From contig NZ_JBQHDG010000011.1 in NCBI RefSeq assembly GCF_052068095.1, positions 241,051-305,050 on the forward strand: 64,000 nt of DNA, written 5' to 3'. The position numbers and the translations under genes are program-made. Positions 54,102 through 62,259 of this stretch are shown one piece after another. The notes under the pieces were generated by a model. That model did no database searches and was not told where the DNA came from. It worked only from the letters and a program-made list of their open reading frames with translations. Source of the DNA: Phytohabitans sp052068095 (GTDB taxonomy: Bacteria > Actinomycetota > Actinomycetes > Mycobacteriales > Micromonosporaceae). How positions within the stretch are numbered: the stretch's first letter is position 1; every line of letters starts with the position of its first letter.

Positions 54102-54865
54102 CCGCGCCGACCGGCCACGGGCTGCTCGCCGGCCGCACCGTGCTGGTCACCGCCGCGGCCGGCACCGGCATCGGGTACGCGACCGCCGAACGCTGCGCAC
54201 GCGAAGGCGCGACCGTGGCGATCAGCGACCGGCACGAGCGGCGGCTGGCCGAGGCCGCGGCCCGGCTCGCCGAGGCCATGGGCGAGGAACCTGTCGCGGT
54301 GCCCTGCGACGTGACCGTCGAGGAGCAGGTGCGGCGGATGTTCGACACCGTGCTGGAGCGGCACGGGCACCTCGACGTGCTGGTCAACAACGCCGGGCTG
54401 GGCGGCGCCGCGCCGGTCGTGGAAATGACCGACGAGCAGTGGCACAGCGTCCTGGACGTCACGCTCACCGGCACGTTCCGGTGCACCCGCGCGGCGCTGC
54501 GGCACATGATGCCGCGCGGCACCGGCGCCATCGTCAACAACGCCTCCGTGGTCGGCTGGCGGGCGCAGGCGGGCCAGGCGCACTACGCCGCCGCGAAAGC
54601 GGGCGTGATGGCGCTGACCCGGTCCGCCGCGATGGAGGCGGCGAAGGCGGGAGTGCGGGTCAACGCGGTCGCGCCCAGCCTCGCCATGCACCCGCACCTG
54701 GCCAAGGTGACGACCGAGGAGTTCCTCACCGAGCTGACCGGGCGGGAGGCGTTCGGCCGCGCCGCCGAGCCGTGGGAGGTGGCCAACGTGATCGTCTTCC
54801 TGGCCAGCGACTACGCCTCGTACCTGGTCGGCGAGGTCATCTCCGTCAGCAGCCAGCATCCGTAG
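54098..54865 (+). CDS. ipdF: Steroid C/D-ring dehydrogenase IpdF
   Basis: A 255-residue SDR with the IpdF-specific opening GHGLLAGRTVLVTAAAGTGIGYATAERCAREGATVAISDRHERRLAEAAARL and ending GEVISVSSQHP, both close to M. tuberculosis IpdF. The active-site block is NNASVVGWRAQAGQAHYAAAKAGVMALTRSAAMEAAKAGVRVNAVAPS. IpdF oxidises the 5-hydroxyl of the indane CoA thioester. The GTG start follows GGGAGGAA and overlaps the ipdC stop. Confidence 0.93.
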   Translation: MTAPTGHGLLAGRTVLVTAAAGTGIGYATAERCAREGATVAISDRHERRLAEAAARLAEAMGEEPVAVPCDVTVEEQVRRMFDTVLERHGHLDVLVNNAGLGGAAPVVEMTDEQWHSVLDVTLTGTFRCTRAALRHMMPRGTGAIVNNASVVGWRAQAGQAHYAAAKAGVMALTRSAAMEAAKAGVRVNAVAPSLAMHPHLAKVTTEEFLTELTGREAFGRAAEPWEVANVIVFLASDYASYLVGEVISVSSQHP

Positions 54866-54873
54866 GGGGAGTG

Positions 54874-55299
54874 ATGGTCGACAGCGCGGCGCTCGGCGCC
54901 ACCGGCACGCCGTTCACCATGCCGGTCGAACGCGGAAAGATCCGCGAGTTCGCCCGCGCCACCGGCTCGACGAACCCCGCGTACCTGGACGAGCCAGCAC
55001 CGGTCGCGCCGCCCACGTTCCTGACCACCGCGGCGTTCTGGCAGGAGGGCGACGCCGACCCGTGGCGGGCGGTGGCCATGGACCAGAGCCGCGGGCTGCA
55101 CGCCGAGCAGGAGTACGTCTTCCACGGCCCGCCGCCGCGCGCCGGCGACGTGCTGACCGGCACCTCGCGGATCGTCGACGTCTACCAGAAGCGGGGACGC
55201 AGCGGCACGCTGACGTTCGCGGTCATGGTCACCGAGTTTCGTGACCACAGTGGACGGCTCGTCGCCGAGGCCCGGCTGACCGGGGTGGAGACCTCGTGA
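54874..55299 (+). CDS. MaoC-like hydratase, non-catalytic-type subunit (FAS1-like N-terminal fold)
   Basis: The 141-residue hotdog protein has FTMPVERGKIREFARATGSTNPAYLDEPAPVAPPTFLTTAAFWQ, typical of the N-terminal half of two-domain MaoC hydratases such as the ChsH partner, and the later LHAEQEYVFHGPPPRAGDVLTGTSRIVDVYQKRGRSGTLTFAVM. It lacks the catalytic D-x-N-x-x-H motif, which is in the next gene, so the two should form a heteromer hydrating an enoyl-CoA. GGGGGA precedes the ATG; the end overlaps the next gene by 4 nt. Confidence 0.82.
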   Translation: MVDSAALGATGTPFTMPVERGKIREFARATGSTNPAYLDEPAPVAPPTFLTTAAFWQEGDADPWRAVAMDQSRGLHAEQEYVFHGPPPRAGDVLTGTSRIVDVYQKRGRSGTLTFAVMVTEFRDHSGRLVAEARLTGVETS

Positions 55300-55694
55300 C
55301 ACCGCCCCCGCCGCTGGTACTCGGCCCGCTGACCCGCACCGACCTGGTGCGGTACCAGGGCGCGTCCGGCGACTTCAACCCGATCCACCACGACGAGCCG
55401 TTCGCCCGCGCCGCCGGACTGCCCGCACCGCTCACGCTCGGCATGCTCTCCGCCGGGGCGCTGGCCACCTGGGCCACCGACTGGCTGGGCGCGGACGCGG
55501 TACGCCGGTTCCGGGTGCGCTTCGAGGCGCGCGTCTTCCCGGGCGACACGCTCACCTGCGACGGGCACGTGGTGCGCGAGTACGACACGGACGGGGAGCC
55601 GCGTGTGGACCTGGAGCTCGCCTGCCGCACCCAGGCCGGCGCGCTGGCGGTACGCGGCTGGGCGACCTTCGCGGTGGAAGGGGACAACGCGTGA
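55296..55694 (+). CDS. MaoC-like hydratase, catalytic subunit
   Basis: The 132-residue hotdog protein has the hydratase-2 motif YQGASGDFNPIHHDEPFARAAGLPAPLTLGMLSAGALATWATDWLG, with catalytic Asp near 26 and His near 31. Together with the upstream 141-residue protein it makes a two-subunit hydratase similar in design to ChsH1-ChsH2. Its natural substrate would be an enoyl-CoA of the ring-degradation pathway. It overlaps both neighbours (GTGA junctions). Confidence 0.87.
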   Translation: MTPPPPLVLGPLTRTDLVRYQGASGDFNPIHHDEPFARAAGLPAPLTLGMLSAGALATWATDWLGADAVRRFRVRFEARVFPGDTLTCDGHVVREYDTDGEPRVDLELACRTQAGALAVRGWATFAVEGDNA

Positions 55695-56422
55695 TCGAGA
55701 CGGTGGCCGGCCCGGACGGCGTGGTCGAGGTCGTGATGGACAACCCACCGGTGAACGCCCTGCCGGTGGCCGGCTGGTACGCGCTCGCCGAGGCACTGTC
55801 CGGTGTGGACGGCACCGTCCGGGCGGTGGTGCTGCGCGCCGAGGGCCGCGGCTTCAACGCCGGCGTCGACATCAAGGAGCTGAAGGCGGCCCGCGACTTC
55901 TCCGCGCTCGTCGGCGTCAACCGGGGCTGCGCCGCCGCGTTCGCCGCGGTGTACGAGTGCCCGGTGCCGGTGGTCGCCGCGGTGCACGGCTTCTGCCTCG
56001 GCGGCGGCATCGGCCTGGTCGGCAACGCGGACATCATCGTGGCCAGCGAGGACGCCACCTTCGGCCTGCCCGAGGTGGACCGCGGCGCGCTCGGCGCGGC
56101 CACCCACCTGTCCCGGCTCGTGCCGCAGCACCGGATGCGGGCGATGATGTACACCTCGGCTACGGCCACCGCCGCGGAGCTGCACGCCTACGGCTCCGTA
56201 CTGTCGGTGGTGCCACGCGAGCAGCTGCGCGACACCGCGCTCGGCGTGGCGCGCGAGATTGCCGCCAAGGACCCGGCGGTGATCCGGGCGGCGAAGGAGT
56301 CGCTCAACGGCATCGACCCGTGGGACGTGCGCCGCAGCTACCGGTACGAGCAGGGCTTCACGTTCGAGCTGAACCTTTCCGGTGTGGCCGACAAGGTCCG
56401 CGACACGTTCGGTGAGCCATGA
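55691..56422 (+). CDS. echA20: D-ring-opening crotonase EchA20
   Basis: The 243-residue protein has VDIKELKAARDFSALVGVNRGCAAAFAAVYECPVPVVAAVHGFCLGGGIGLVGNADIIVASEDATFGLPEVDRGALGAATHLSRLVPQHRMR and ends RRSYRYEQGFTFELNLSGVADKVRDTFGEP, close to EchA20 along its length. EchA20 hydrolyses the D ring of HIEC-CoA, directly before IpdAB. It overlaps the hydratase gene and fadE31 by four bases each. Confidence 0.95.
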   Translation: MIETVAGPDGVVEVVMDNPPVNALPVAGWYALAEALSGVDGTVRAVVLRAEGRGFNAGVDIKELKAARDFSALVGVNRGCAAAFAAVYECPVPVVAAVHGFCLGGGIGLVGNADIIVASEDATFGLPEVDRGALGAATHLSRLVPQHRMRAMMYTSATATAAELHAYGSVLSVVPREQLRDTALGVAREIAAKDPAVIRAAKESLNGIDPWDVRRSYRYEQGFTFELNLSGVADKVRDTFGEP

Positions 56423-57555
56423 CGGGTGTGGACCTGCGCGACACCGCGGCGGAGGCGGACTTTCGGGCCGAGGCCCGGCAGTGGCTGCGGGCCAACGTGC
56501 CGGCGACCCCGCTGCCCTCCGGCGACACCCGCGACGGCTTCGCCCGCCACGTCGAGTGGGAGCGGCGACTGTACGAGGCCGGCTGGGCGGCGGTCTCCTG
56601 GCCCAGGGAGTACGGCGGGCGGGACGCCTCGCTGTGGCAGTGGCTCATCTTCGAGGAGGAGTACTACGCGGCCGGCGCGCCGCAGCGGGTCACCCAGAAC
56701 GGCATCTTCCTGCTGGCACCCACCCTGTTCGAGTTCGGCTCCCAGGAGCAGCGGGACACGTTGCTGCCGCGCATCGCGGCGGCCGAAGACCTGTGGTGCC
56801 AGGGCTGGTCCGAGCCCGGCGCCGGCAGCGACCTGGCCGGCATCGCCAGCCGGGCCGAGCGGACCGCCGGCGGGTGGCGGCTGTCCGGGCAGAAGACGTG
56901 GACCACGCGCGGCGCGTTCTGCACCCACCTGTTTGGACTGTTCCGGTCCGACCCGTCCGCCGGCCGGCACCGGGGCCTGACCTACTTCCTCGTCCCGCTC
57001 GACGCCGAGGGCGTGACGGTGCGCGGCTTCGGCCGGCTGGACGGCGACGAGGGCTTCGCCGAGGTGTTCTTCGACGACGTCTTCGTGCCCGACAGGGCGG
57101 TCCTCGGCGGTGTCCACGATGGATGGCGGGTGGCGATGGCCACCACCGGCTCCGAGCGCGGCCTGACGCTGCGCTCGCCGGGCCGGTTCACCGCCGCCGC
57201 CGACCGGCTCACCGCGCTGGCCCGCGACCACGCGCTCGCCCCGCGCCTGCGCGAACGCGTCGTGCGCGCCTGGCTGGGGGCGCGGGCCTACCAGCTCTTC
57301 ACGCTCCACCAGGTCACCGAGATGCTGGAAGGCCGGCGGCCGGGTGCCCGGTCGAGCCTCAACAAGCTGCACTGGTCGGAGCTCGACATCGAGCTGCACC
57401 AGACCGCGCTGGACCTGCTCGGCGCGGAAGCCGAACGGGACGGCATGTGGAGCCGCGGCTTCATGTTCTCCCTTTCCGGCCCCATCTACGCCGGTACCAA
57501 CGAGATCCAGCGAAACATCGTCGCCGAGCGGGTGCTCGGCCTGCCCCGAGCCTGA
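56419..57555 (+). CDS. fadE31: Acyl-CoA dehydrogenase FadE31-like (large partner)
   Basis: A 378-residue acyl-CoA dehydrogenase with SWPREYGGRDASLWQWLIFEEEYYAAGAPQRVTQNGIFLLAPTLFEFGSQEQRDTLLPRIAAAEDLWCQGWSEPGAGSDLAGIASRAERT and TTGSERGLTLRSPGRFTAAADRL, and the ending SGPIYAGTNEIQRNIVAERVLGLPRA. It resembles FadE31 of the KstR2 regulon. With the next gene it would form an alpha2beta2 dehydrogenase acting after ring opening. It overlaps echA20. Confidence 0.9.
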   Translation: MTGVDLRDTAAEADFRAEARQWLRANVPATPLPSGDTRDGFARHVEWERRLYEAGWAAVSWPREYGGRDASLWQWLIFEEEYYAAGAPQRVTQNGIFLLAPTLFEFGSQEQRDTLLPRIAAAEDLWCQGWSEPGAGSDLAGIASRAERTAGGWRLSGQKTWTTRGAFCTHLFGLFRSDPSAGRHRGLTYFLVPLDAEGVTVRGFGRLDGDEGFAEVFFDDVFVPDRAVLGGVHDGWRVAMATTGSERGLTLRSPGRFTAAADRLTALARDHALAPRLRERVVRAWLGARAYQLFTLHQVTEMLEGRRPGARSSLNKLHWSELDIELHQTALDLLGAEAERDGMWSRGFMFSLSGPIYAGTNEIQRNIVAERVLGLPRA

Positions 57556-57569
57556 AACGGGGGATCGAC

Positions 57570-58556
57570 ATGCGGTTCGCGCTCACCGAAGACCAGGTCG
57601 CGCTCCGGGACGCGGTCCGGGAGCTGCTCGCCGAGCGCTGCCCGGCCGCCACGGTACGGGCGGCCTGGCCCGGCGGCGATCCGGCACCGGTGGAGGCGCT
57701 CTGGCGCGACCTGACCGCGATGGGCGTACTGGGCGCCGCGGTGCCCGACGAGCACGGCGGGCTTGGCCTTCGGGAGACCGACCTCGTGCCGCTGCTGGAG
57801 GAGTGCGGCCGGGCCGCGGTGCCGCTGCCGGTCGCCGAGACCGCCGCGGTCGTCGCCCCGCTGCTCGCCGCGGCCGGCCATCCGCTGCTGCCCGCGGTAC
57901 TCGCCGGCCAGACCCGGGTGGCGCTCGCGGCCGGCCCGTTCACCCCGTACGGCCAGCGGGCGGAGCAGGCGCTCGTGCTCGACGGCGGCGCGGCCTGGCT
58001 GGTGCCACTGGCCGGTGCGCCACCGGTGACCACTGTGGACGGTGCACGGGCGGCGGTGCGGTCGCCCGCGCCCACCGGCGAGCCGGTGACCCGCGACCCG
58101 GGGCTGCTGCGGGCAGCCCGCTGGCGGGCCGACCTGTGCCTGGCGGCGCAGCTGGTGGGGCTGTCCCGGGCGCTGTTGGAGATGACCGTGGCGTACGTCC
58201 GCGAACGCCGCCAGTTCGGCGTTCCGGTCGGCAGCTTCCAGGCGGTCAAGCACCACCTGGCCGACGCGCTGCTGCGGATCGAGTTCGCCGCACCGGCCGT
58301 GCTGGCGGCCGGCTGGGCGCTGGCGCAGGCGGCACCGACCCGCGCGGCGGACGTCGCCGCGGCCGCGGTCCTGGCCACCGAGGCGGCCCAGACGACCGCG
58401 CGCACCGCGATCCAGTGCCACGGCGGGATCGGCTACACCGTCGAGTACGACCTGCACCTGTACGCGAAGCGGGTGTGGGCGCTCACCGCCGGCTCCGATG
58501 TGGACGGCCACCTGGAGAAGCTGGCCGGCGTGCTCGGATTGAAGGGGGCTTCATGA
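57570..58556 (+). CDS. fadE32: Acyl-CoA dehydrogenase FadE32-like (small partner)
   Basis: The 328-residue protein starts MRFALTEDQVALRDAVRELLAERCPAATVRAAWPGG, has the usual reduced middle domain and ends with SFQAVKHHLADALLRIEFAAPAVLAAGWALAQ, then TARTAIQCHGGIGYTVEYDLHLYAKRVWALT. It fits FadE32 or a related second subunit. It lies 14 nt after fadE31 behind CGGGGGATC and overlaps the following crotonase gene (ATGA). Confidence 0.88.
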   Translation: MRFALTEDQVALRDAVRELLAERCPAATVRAAWPGGDPAPVEALWRDLTAMGVLGAAVPDEHGGLGLRETDLVPLLEECGRAAVPLPVAETAAVVAPLLAAAGHPLLPAVLAGQTRVALAAGPFTPYGQRAEQALVLDGGAAWLVPLAGAPPVTTVDGARAAVRSPAPTGEPVTRDPGLLRAARWRADLCLAAQLVGLSRALLEMTVAYVRERRQFGVPVGSFQAVKHHLADALLRIEFAAPAVLAAGWALAQAAPTRAADVAAAAVLATEAAQTTARTAIQCHGGIGYTVEYDLHLYAKRVWALTAGSDVDGHLEKLAGVLGLKGAS

Positions 58557-59395
58557 GTGACGAGGTGCTGTACCGGGTCGACGGGCCGGTGGCGGTGGTG
58601 ACGATGAACCGCCCCCGCTACCGCAACGCGCAAAACTCGGCGATGACGTACGCCCTGGACGACGCGTTCTACCGGGCGGTCGAGGACGACGGCGTGAAGG
58701 TGATCGTGCTCGGCGGGGCCGGCGACCACTTCTCCGCCGGCCACGACATCGGCACGCCGGAACGCGACGTCCACGTCTCCTACCCGCGCCGTGCCGGCCT
58801 GTGGTGGGACCACGTCGGCAAGTCCGGGGCGGAGAGCCGGTACGCCCGCGAGTCCGAGGTTTACCTCGGCATGTGCCGGCGCTGGCGGGAGATCCCCAAG
58901 CCCACCGTGGCGATGGTGCAGGGCGCCTGCGTCGCCGGCGGCCTCATGCTCGCCTGGTGCTGCGACATGGTGGTCGCCGCCGAGGACGCGTTCTTCGCCG
59001 ATCCGGTGGTCCGCATGGGCATCCCCGGCGTCGAGTACTTCGCCCACCCGTGGGTGATGGGCCCCAGGTTCGCCAAGGAGTTCCTGTTCCTCGGCGAGCG
59101 GGTGCCGGCCGCCCGCGCGCTGGAGCTCGGCATGGTAAACCGGGTGGTCCCGCGCGCCGACCTGGAGCGGTCCACGATGGACATAGCCGGCCGGATCGCG
59201 AAGATGCCCAGGCTCGGGCTCGCACTCACGAAGCGCGCGGTCAACCAGGCCGAAGACCTCATGGGCCTGCACGCCGGCATGGACTCCGCCTTCGGGCTGC
59301 ACCACGTCGCCCACGCGCACAACGCCGAGGTCGGCGCCGACGCGCTGGCGGGGCACGACGCCCGCTCGATGCGGGACGCCGGCAGCCCGTCGTGA
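58553..59395 (+). CDS. Enoyl-CoA hydratase/isomerase family protein
   Basis: The 280-residue crotonase has RPRYRNAQNSAMTYALDDAFYRAVEDDGVKVIVLGGAGDHFSAGHDIGTPERD (oxyanion region SAGHDIG), a long insertion with SYPRRAGLWWDHVGKSGAESRYARESEVYLGMCRRWREIPKPTVAMVQGACVAGGLMLAWCCDMVVAAEDAFFADPVVRMGIPGVEYFAHPWVMGPRFAKEFLFLGERVPA. The PVVRMGIPGVEYF segment is typical of EchA19-type enzymes. It probably hydrates an enoyl-CoA made by FadE31/32 or IpdE1/E2, but this is inference. It is followed by an overlapping SDR gene. Confidence 0.87.
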   Translation: MSDEVLYRVDGPVAVVTMNRPRYRNAQNSAMTYALDDAFYRAVEDDGVKVIVLGGAGDHFSAGHDIGTPERDVHVSYPRRAGLWWDHVGKSGAESRYARESEVYLGMCRRWREIPKPTVAMVQGACVAGGLMLAWCCDMVVAAEDAFFADPVVRMGIPGVEYFAHPWVMGPRFAKEFLFLGERVPAARALELGMVNRVVPRADLERSTMDIAGRIAKMPRLGLALTKRAVNQAEDLMGLHAGMDSAFGLHHVAHAHNAEVGADALAGHDARSMRDAGSPS

Positions 59396-60114
59396 CCGGC
59401 CGGTACACCGGACTCGTGGCACTGGTGACCGGCGCCGCGTCCGGCATCGGCGCCGCCACGGTGGCCCGCCTGTCGGCCGAAGGCGCCCGCGTCGCCGCGC
59501 TGGACCTGACCCCCGCGCCCGGCGCCGACCTGGACCTGCGAGCCGACGTGCGGGACGAGGAGGCGGTCCAGGCGGCGGTCGCCCGCACGGTCGACTGGGG
59601 CGGCCGCCTCGACCTGGTCGTGACCGCCGCCGGCGTGGCCTCGTACGCCCGCGCCCACACGCAAACCCTCGACGAGTGGCACCGCCTGCTCGCGGTCAAC
59701 CTCACCGGCACGTTTCTCGTGCTCCGCGAGGCGCTGCCCCACCTGGCCCACCACCGCGGTGCGGGGGTGACCGTGGCCTCCCTCGCCGGGGTGCGCGGCT
59801 TCCGCTACAGCGCGGCGTACTCCGCGTCGAAGGGCGGCGTCGTCGCGCTCTCCCGGGCCCTGGCCGTCGAGTACGCCCCGGCGGGCGTCCGGGTCGCGTG
59901 CGTCTGTCCGGGCTCTGTGGACACTCCACTCAAACGCGGGCTGGCGCCGGTGCCCGACCCGGACCCGGCACTGCTGGCTCACGGCCGGGCGCTGGTGGAC
60001 CCGCCGGTGGCGCGGGCCGAGGAGATCGCCGCCGCCATCGCCTACCTCGGCTCGTCCGAGGCCCGCTTCGCCACCGGCACCGTCCTCCAGATCGACGGCG
60101 CCGCCAGCGCCTGA
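59392..60114 (+). CDS. Short-chain dehydrogenase/reductase
   Basis: A 240-residue SDR with TGAASGIGAATVARLSAEGARVAALDLTPAPGADLDLRADV, the catalytic block TVASLAGVRGFRYSAAYSASKGGVVALSRALAVEYAPAGVRVACVCPGSVDTPL (Ser, Tyr, Lys) and ATGTVLQIDGAAS at the end. NNAG is replaced by TAAGVASYAR, a mild variant. It is the last gene of the ipdA operon. The GTG overlaps the crotonase stop. It converges on the FAD oxidoreductase with a 7-nt gap. Confidence 0.86.
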   Translation: MTGRYTGLVALVTGAASGIGAATVARLSAEGARVAALDLTPAPGADLDLRADVRDEEAVQAAVARTVDWGGRLDLVVTAAGVASYARAHTQTLDEWHRLLAVNLTGTFLVLREALPHLAHHRGAGVTVASLAGVRGFRYSAAYSASKGGVVALSRALAVEYAPAGVRVACVCPGSVDTPLKRGLAPVPDPDPALLAHGRALVDPPVARAEEIAAAIAYLGSSEARFATGTVLQIDGAASA

Positions 60115-60121
60115 CTGGCCT

Positions 60122-61450
60122 CTACTGTGGACGGACGTTGTGGTTGCGGGAGAAGAGGTTGCCGGGGTCGTACTGGGCCTTGGCCTTCGCCAGCCGGCCG
60201 TAGGTCTCCGCCGGGTAGACCGCGGCCACGTCCTCTTCCGTGGCGGACGCGAGGAAGTTGGCGTAGGCGCCGCTGGCGTGCGGGGTGAGCCGCGCCCAGA
60301 TCGCCGCCAGCCCCGGCCGGGCGGCCTCGACCACCGGGGTCGGGCCGACGATGGTGGTCACGAACATCAGCTCCGCCTGGCGGTGTGCGTAGGCGGTGGC
60401 GTCGGCGGGGACGCGGGACACCGCACCTCCGACGCTGCGGATGGCGATGAACGGCGTGCGTTCGGCCGCCGCGACCTCGGTGAGGATCCGCAGGACCGTG
60501 GGCACCGATTCGCGGTCGGCGAAGCCGCTGCGGGTCACCAGCTGGATGCCGGGCGGCGGGGTCAGGCCGTCCACGAGGATGTCCGGGTACGGCTTCAGCG
60601 CCACGTCGTCGTGGATGACCGTGCCGAGCCGGCGGATCGGGTCGATCGCGGCCGCGGCGAGGGTGGGGTCGTCGCCGTCGAAGGCGACGGCGACCTCGAC
60701 CGGTGCCGTGGGGCCGCCGGCGAACGGGTTGGCGAGCTCCACGACGGAGGTGAGCTCCTCGGGGGCGGTGCGGAGGTAGTCCGCCCAGCCTTGGAGCACG
60801 GTCGCCGCCTCCGCCGCCGGGAAGGCGATCTTTCCGAAGTGGACACCGGTCGTCGGGTGTGCCGCGAAGTCGAACGCGGTCACGATCCCGAAGTTGCCGC
60901 CGCCGCCGCGGATCGCCCAGAAGAGGTCGGGGTGTTCCTCGGTGGTCGCGCGCACGACGTCGCCGTCGGCGGTGACCACCTCCACGGCGACGAGCTGGTC
61001 CAGCGCCAGGCCGTACTTCCTGACCTTCCAGCCGATGCCGCCGCTCAGCGTCAGCCCGCCGACGCCGACGCTCCGGGTGTCGCCGGAGGAGATCGCCAGG
61101 TCGTGCGGTGCCAGGGCGGCGGCGACCTCGCCCCAGGTGGCGCCGCCGCCGATCCGCACGAGGTGGCGGTCGCCGCCGAGGATTTCCACGGTGGCGAGCT
61201 TGCCGAGGTCGATGACCACGCCGCCGTCGTTGGTGCCGAAGCCGGGGAAGGCGTGGCCGCCGCCGCGTACCGACAACGGAAGCCCCGTGCCGGCGGCGAA
61301 CCTGACCGCCGCCCGCACGTCCCCGACGCTCTTGGGTCGCAGCACGTAGGCCGGGCTACCCGCGACCAGCACCGAGCGGCTCGCTGATTCGTACTCCGCC
61401 GCACCCGGTGTGATGATGTCGCCGCCGAAGCTGTCGATCGTCGTGCTCAT
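60122..61450 (-). CDS. FAD-binding oxidoreductase with BBE C-terminus (second copy)
   Basis: The 442-residue protein has the flavinylation motif VRGGGHAFPGFGTNDGG with His near residue 66, GVGGLTLSGGIGWKVRKYGLALDQLVAVEVVTADG and the BBE ending YDPGNLFSRNHNV. There is no Cys for a second covalent bond (SSGDTRSVGVGG). It oxidises an unknown alcohol or sugar-like substrate. It is only distantly like the copy at 25037-26425. GGAAGGA precedes the ATG. It carries no KstR2 box of its own and may be unrelated to the island. Confidence 0.85.
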   Translation of the reverse strand: MSTTIDSFGGDIITPGAAEYESASRSVLVAGSPAYVLRPKSVGDVRAAVRFAAGTGLPLSVRGGGHAFPGFGTNDGGVVIDLGKLATVEILGGDRHLVRIGGGATWGEVAAALAPHDLAISSGDTRSVGVGGLTLSGGIGWKVRKYGLALDQLVAVEVVTADGDVVRATTEEHPDLFWAIRGGGGNFGIVTAFDFAAHPTTGVHFGKIAFPAAEAATVLQGWADYLRTAPEELTSVVELANPFAGGPTAPVEVAVAFDGDDPTLAAAAIDPIRRLGTVIHDDVALKPYPDILVDGLTPPPGIQLVTRSGFADRESVPTVLRILTEVAAAERTPFIAIRSVGGAVSRVPADATAYAHRQAELMFVTTIVGPTPVVEAARPGLAAIWARLTPHASGAYANFLASATEEDVAAVYPAETYGRLAKAKAQYDPGNLFSRNHNVRPQ

Positions 61451-61537
61451 GGTGTTCCTTCCCCGTCTCGGAATCTGTACAAAGGCGTGACGAAACAGCC
61501 GGGCAAGATGTAAGAGCTACGGAGTGTGACGTGCGTC

Positions 61538-62212
61538 TCAGGCCCAGATGAGGGTCTGTGCGACCTGGCCGTCGCCGACCGGACGGTCGCCGGCGCTGGC
61601 ACGCACGTCGAACGTGACGCGGCGGCCGCGGGCGGCGGCGACGGTCGCGTGCACGGTGACCCGCTCGCCGAGCACCGCCGCGCCGGTGTGCCGCACGCCG
61701 ATCCAGGTGCCGACCGAGGCGGCGCCGGGCGTGAAAAGCGGCCGCAACAGGTCCGCGGCGGTGTCCTCGAGCATCGCGACCAGCGCCGGCGTGGCCAGGA
61801 CCGGGTCGCGCCCGGCCACGTGGTCGGTGGTCATCCCCGCTTCGACGGTGAACTCCCGCCGCGTCTCGTCGCCGGGCGCCAGCGCGGCGGAGAGCATGCC
61901 GTCGGCCGGGCCGACCTGGGCCGGGCGCAGGCGGCAGCGCAGGTCGGCGAGCCAGGTGGTCCGGTCGCCGTCGACGAGGTCGAGCCGGAGCGTGCCGACC
62001 GCGCCGGCCCGGGCGCGGAGCGTGGCGCGCAGCCGGCCGGTGCCCGGTGTGGCGTCCGGCCCGTGCCAGACGACCTGCTCCAGGAGGGTGCCGGCGGGCA
62101 CGGCGGAGGCCACCATGTCCAGTACGCGGGCGGCCAGGTGGAGCCCGGGCGGCGGGCCGGCGAGCGGGCCGAGGTCGGTGTGCTGGCCGACGGGGGCCTG
62201 CCAGATGTCCAC
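61538..62212 (-). CDS. Thioesterase-fold protein with FlK-like C-terminal domain
   Basis: The 224-residue protein seems to be two hotdog domains. The C-terminal half (about residues 114-224: REFTVEAGMTTDHVAGRDPVLATPALVAMLEDTAADLLRPLFTPGAASVGTWIGVRHTGAAVLGERVTVHATVAAARGRRVTFDV) matches FlK-type thioesterase-like proteins; the N-terminal half (GLHLAARVLDMVASAVPAGTLLEQVVWHGP) looks like a diverged hotdog. It may release CoA or clear a dead-end thioester. GTG at 62212 is preferred over TTG at 62230, which lies in box 6. It is divergent from a CoA ligase. Confidence 0.75.
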   Translation of the reverse strand: MDIWQAPVGQHTDLGPLAGPPPGLHLAARVLDMVASAVPAGTLLEQVVWHGPDATPGTGRLRATLRARAGAVGTLRLDLVDGDRTTWLADLRCRLRPAQVGPADGMLSAALAPGDETRREFTVEAGMTTDHVAGRDPVLATPALVAMLEDTAADLLRPLFTPGAASVGTWIGVRHTGAAVLGERVTVHATVAAARGRRVTFDVRASAGDRPVGDGQVAQTLIWA

Positions 62213-62229
62213 CCGGCCAGCTTGCCACA

Positions 62230-62243
62230 ACCAAGCGCTTGTT
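62230..62243. promoter_or_regulatory. KstR2 box 6, between the thioesterase and CoA ligase genes
   Basis: ACCAAGCGCTTGTT fits the KstR2 consensus exactly and is identical to box 4. TAGGCT (62247-62252) lies 7 nt before the ligase ATG at 62260, a leaderless start. The minus-strand side has no convincing -10, so control of the thioesterase gene is less certain. Confidence 0.87.
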
Positions 62244-62259
62244 AGGTAGGCTGAGGCGC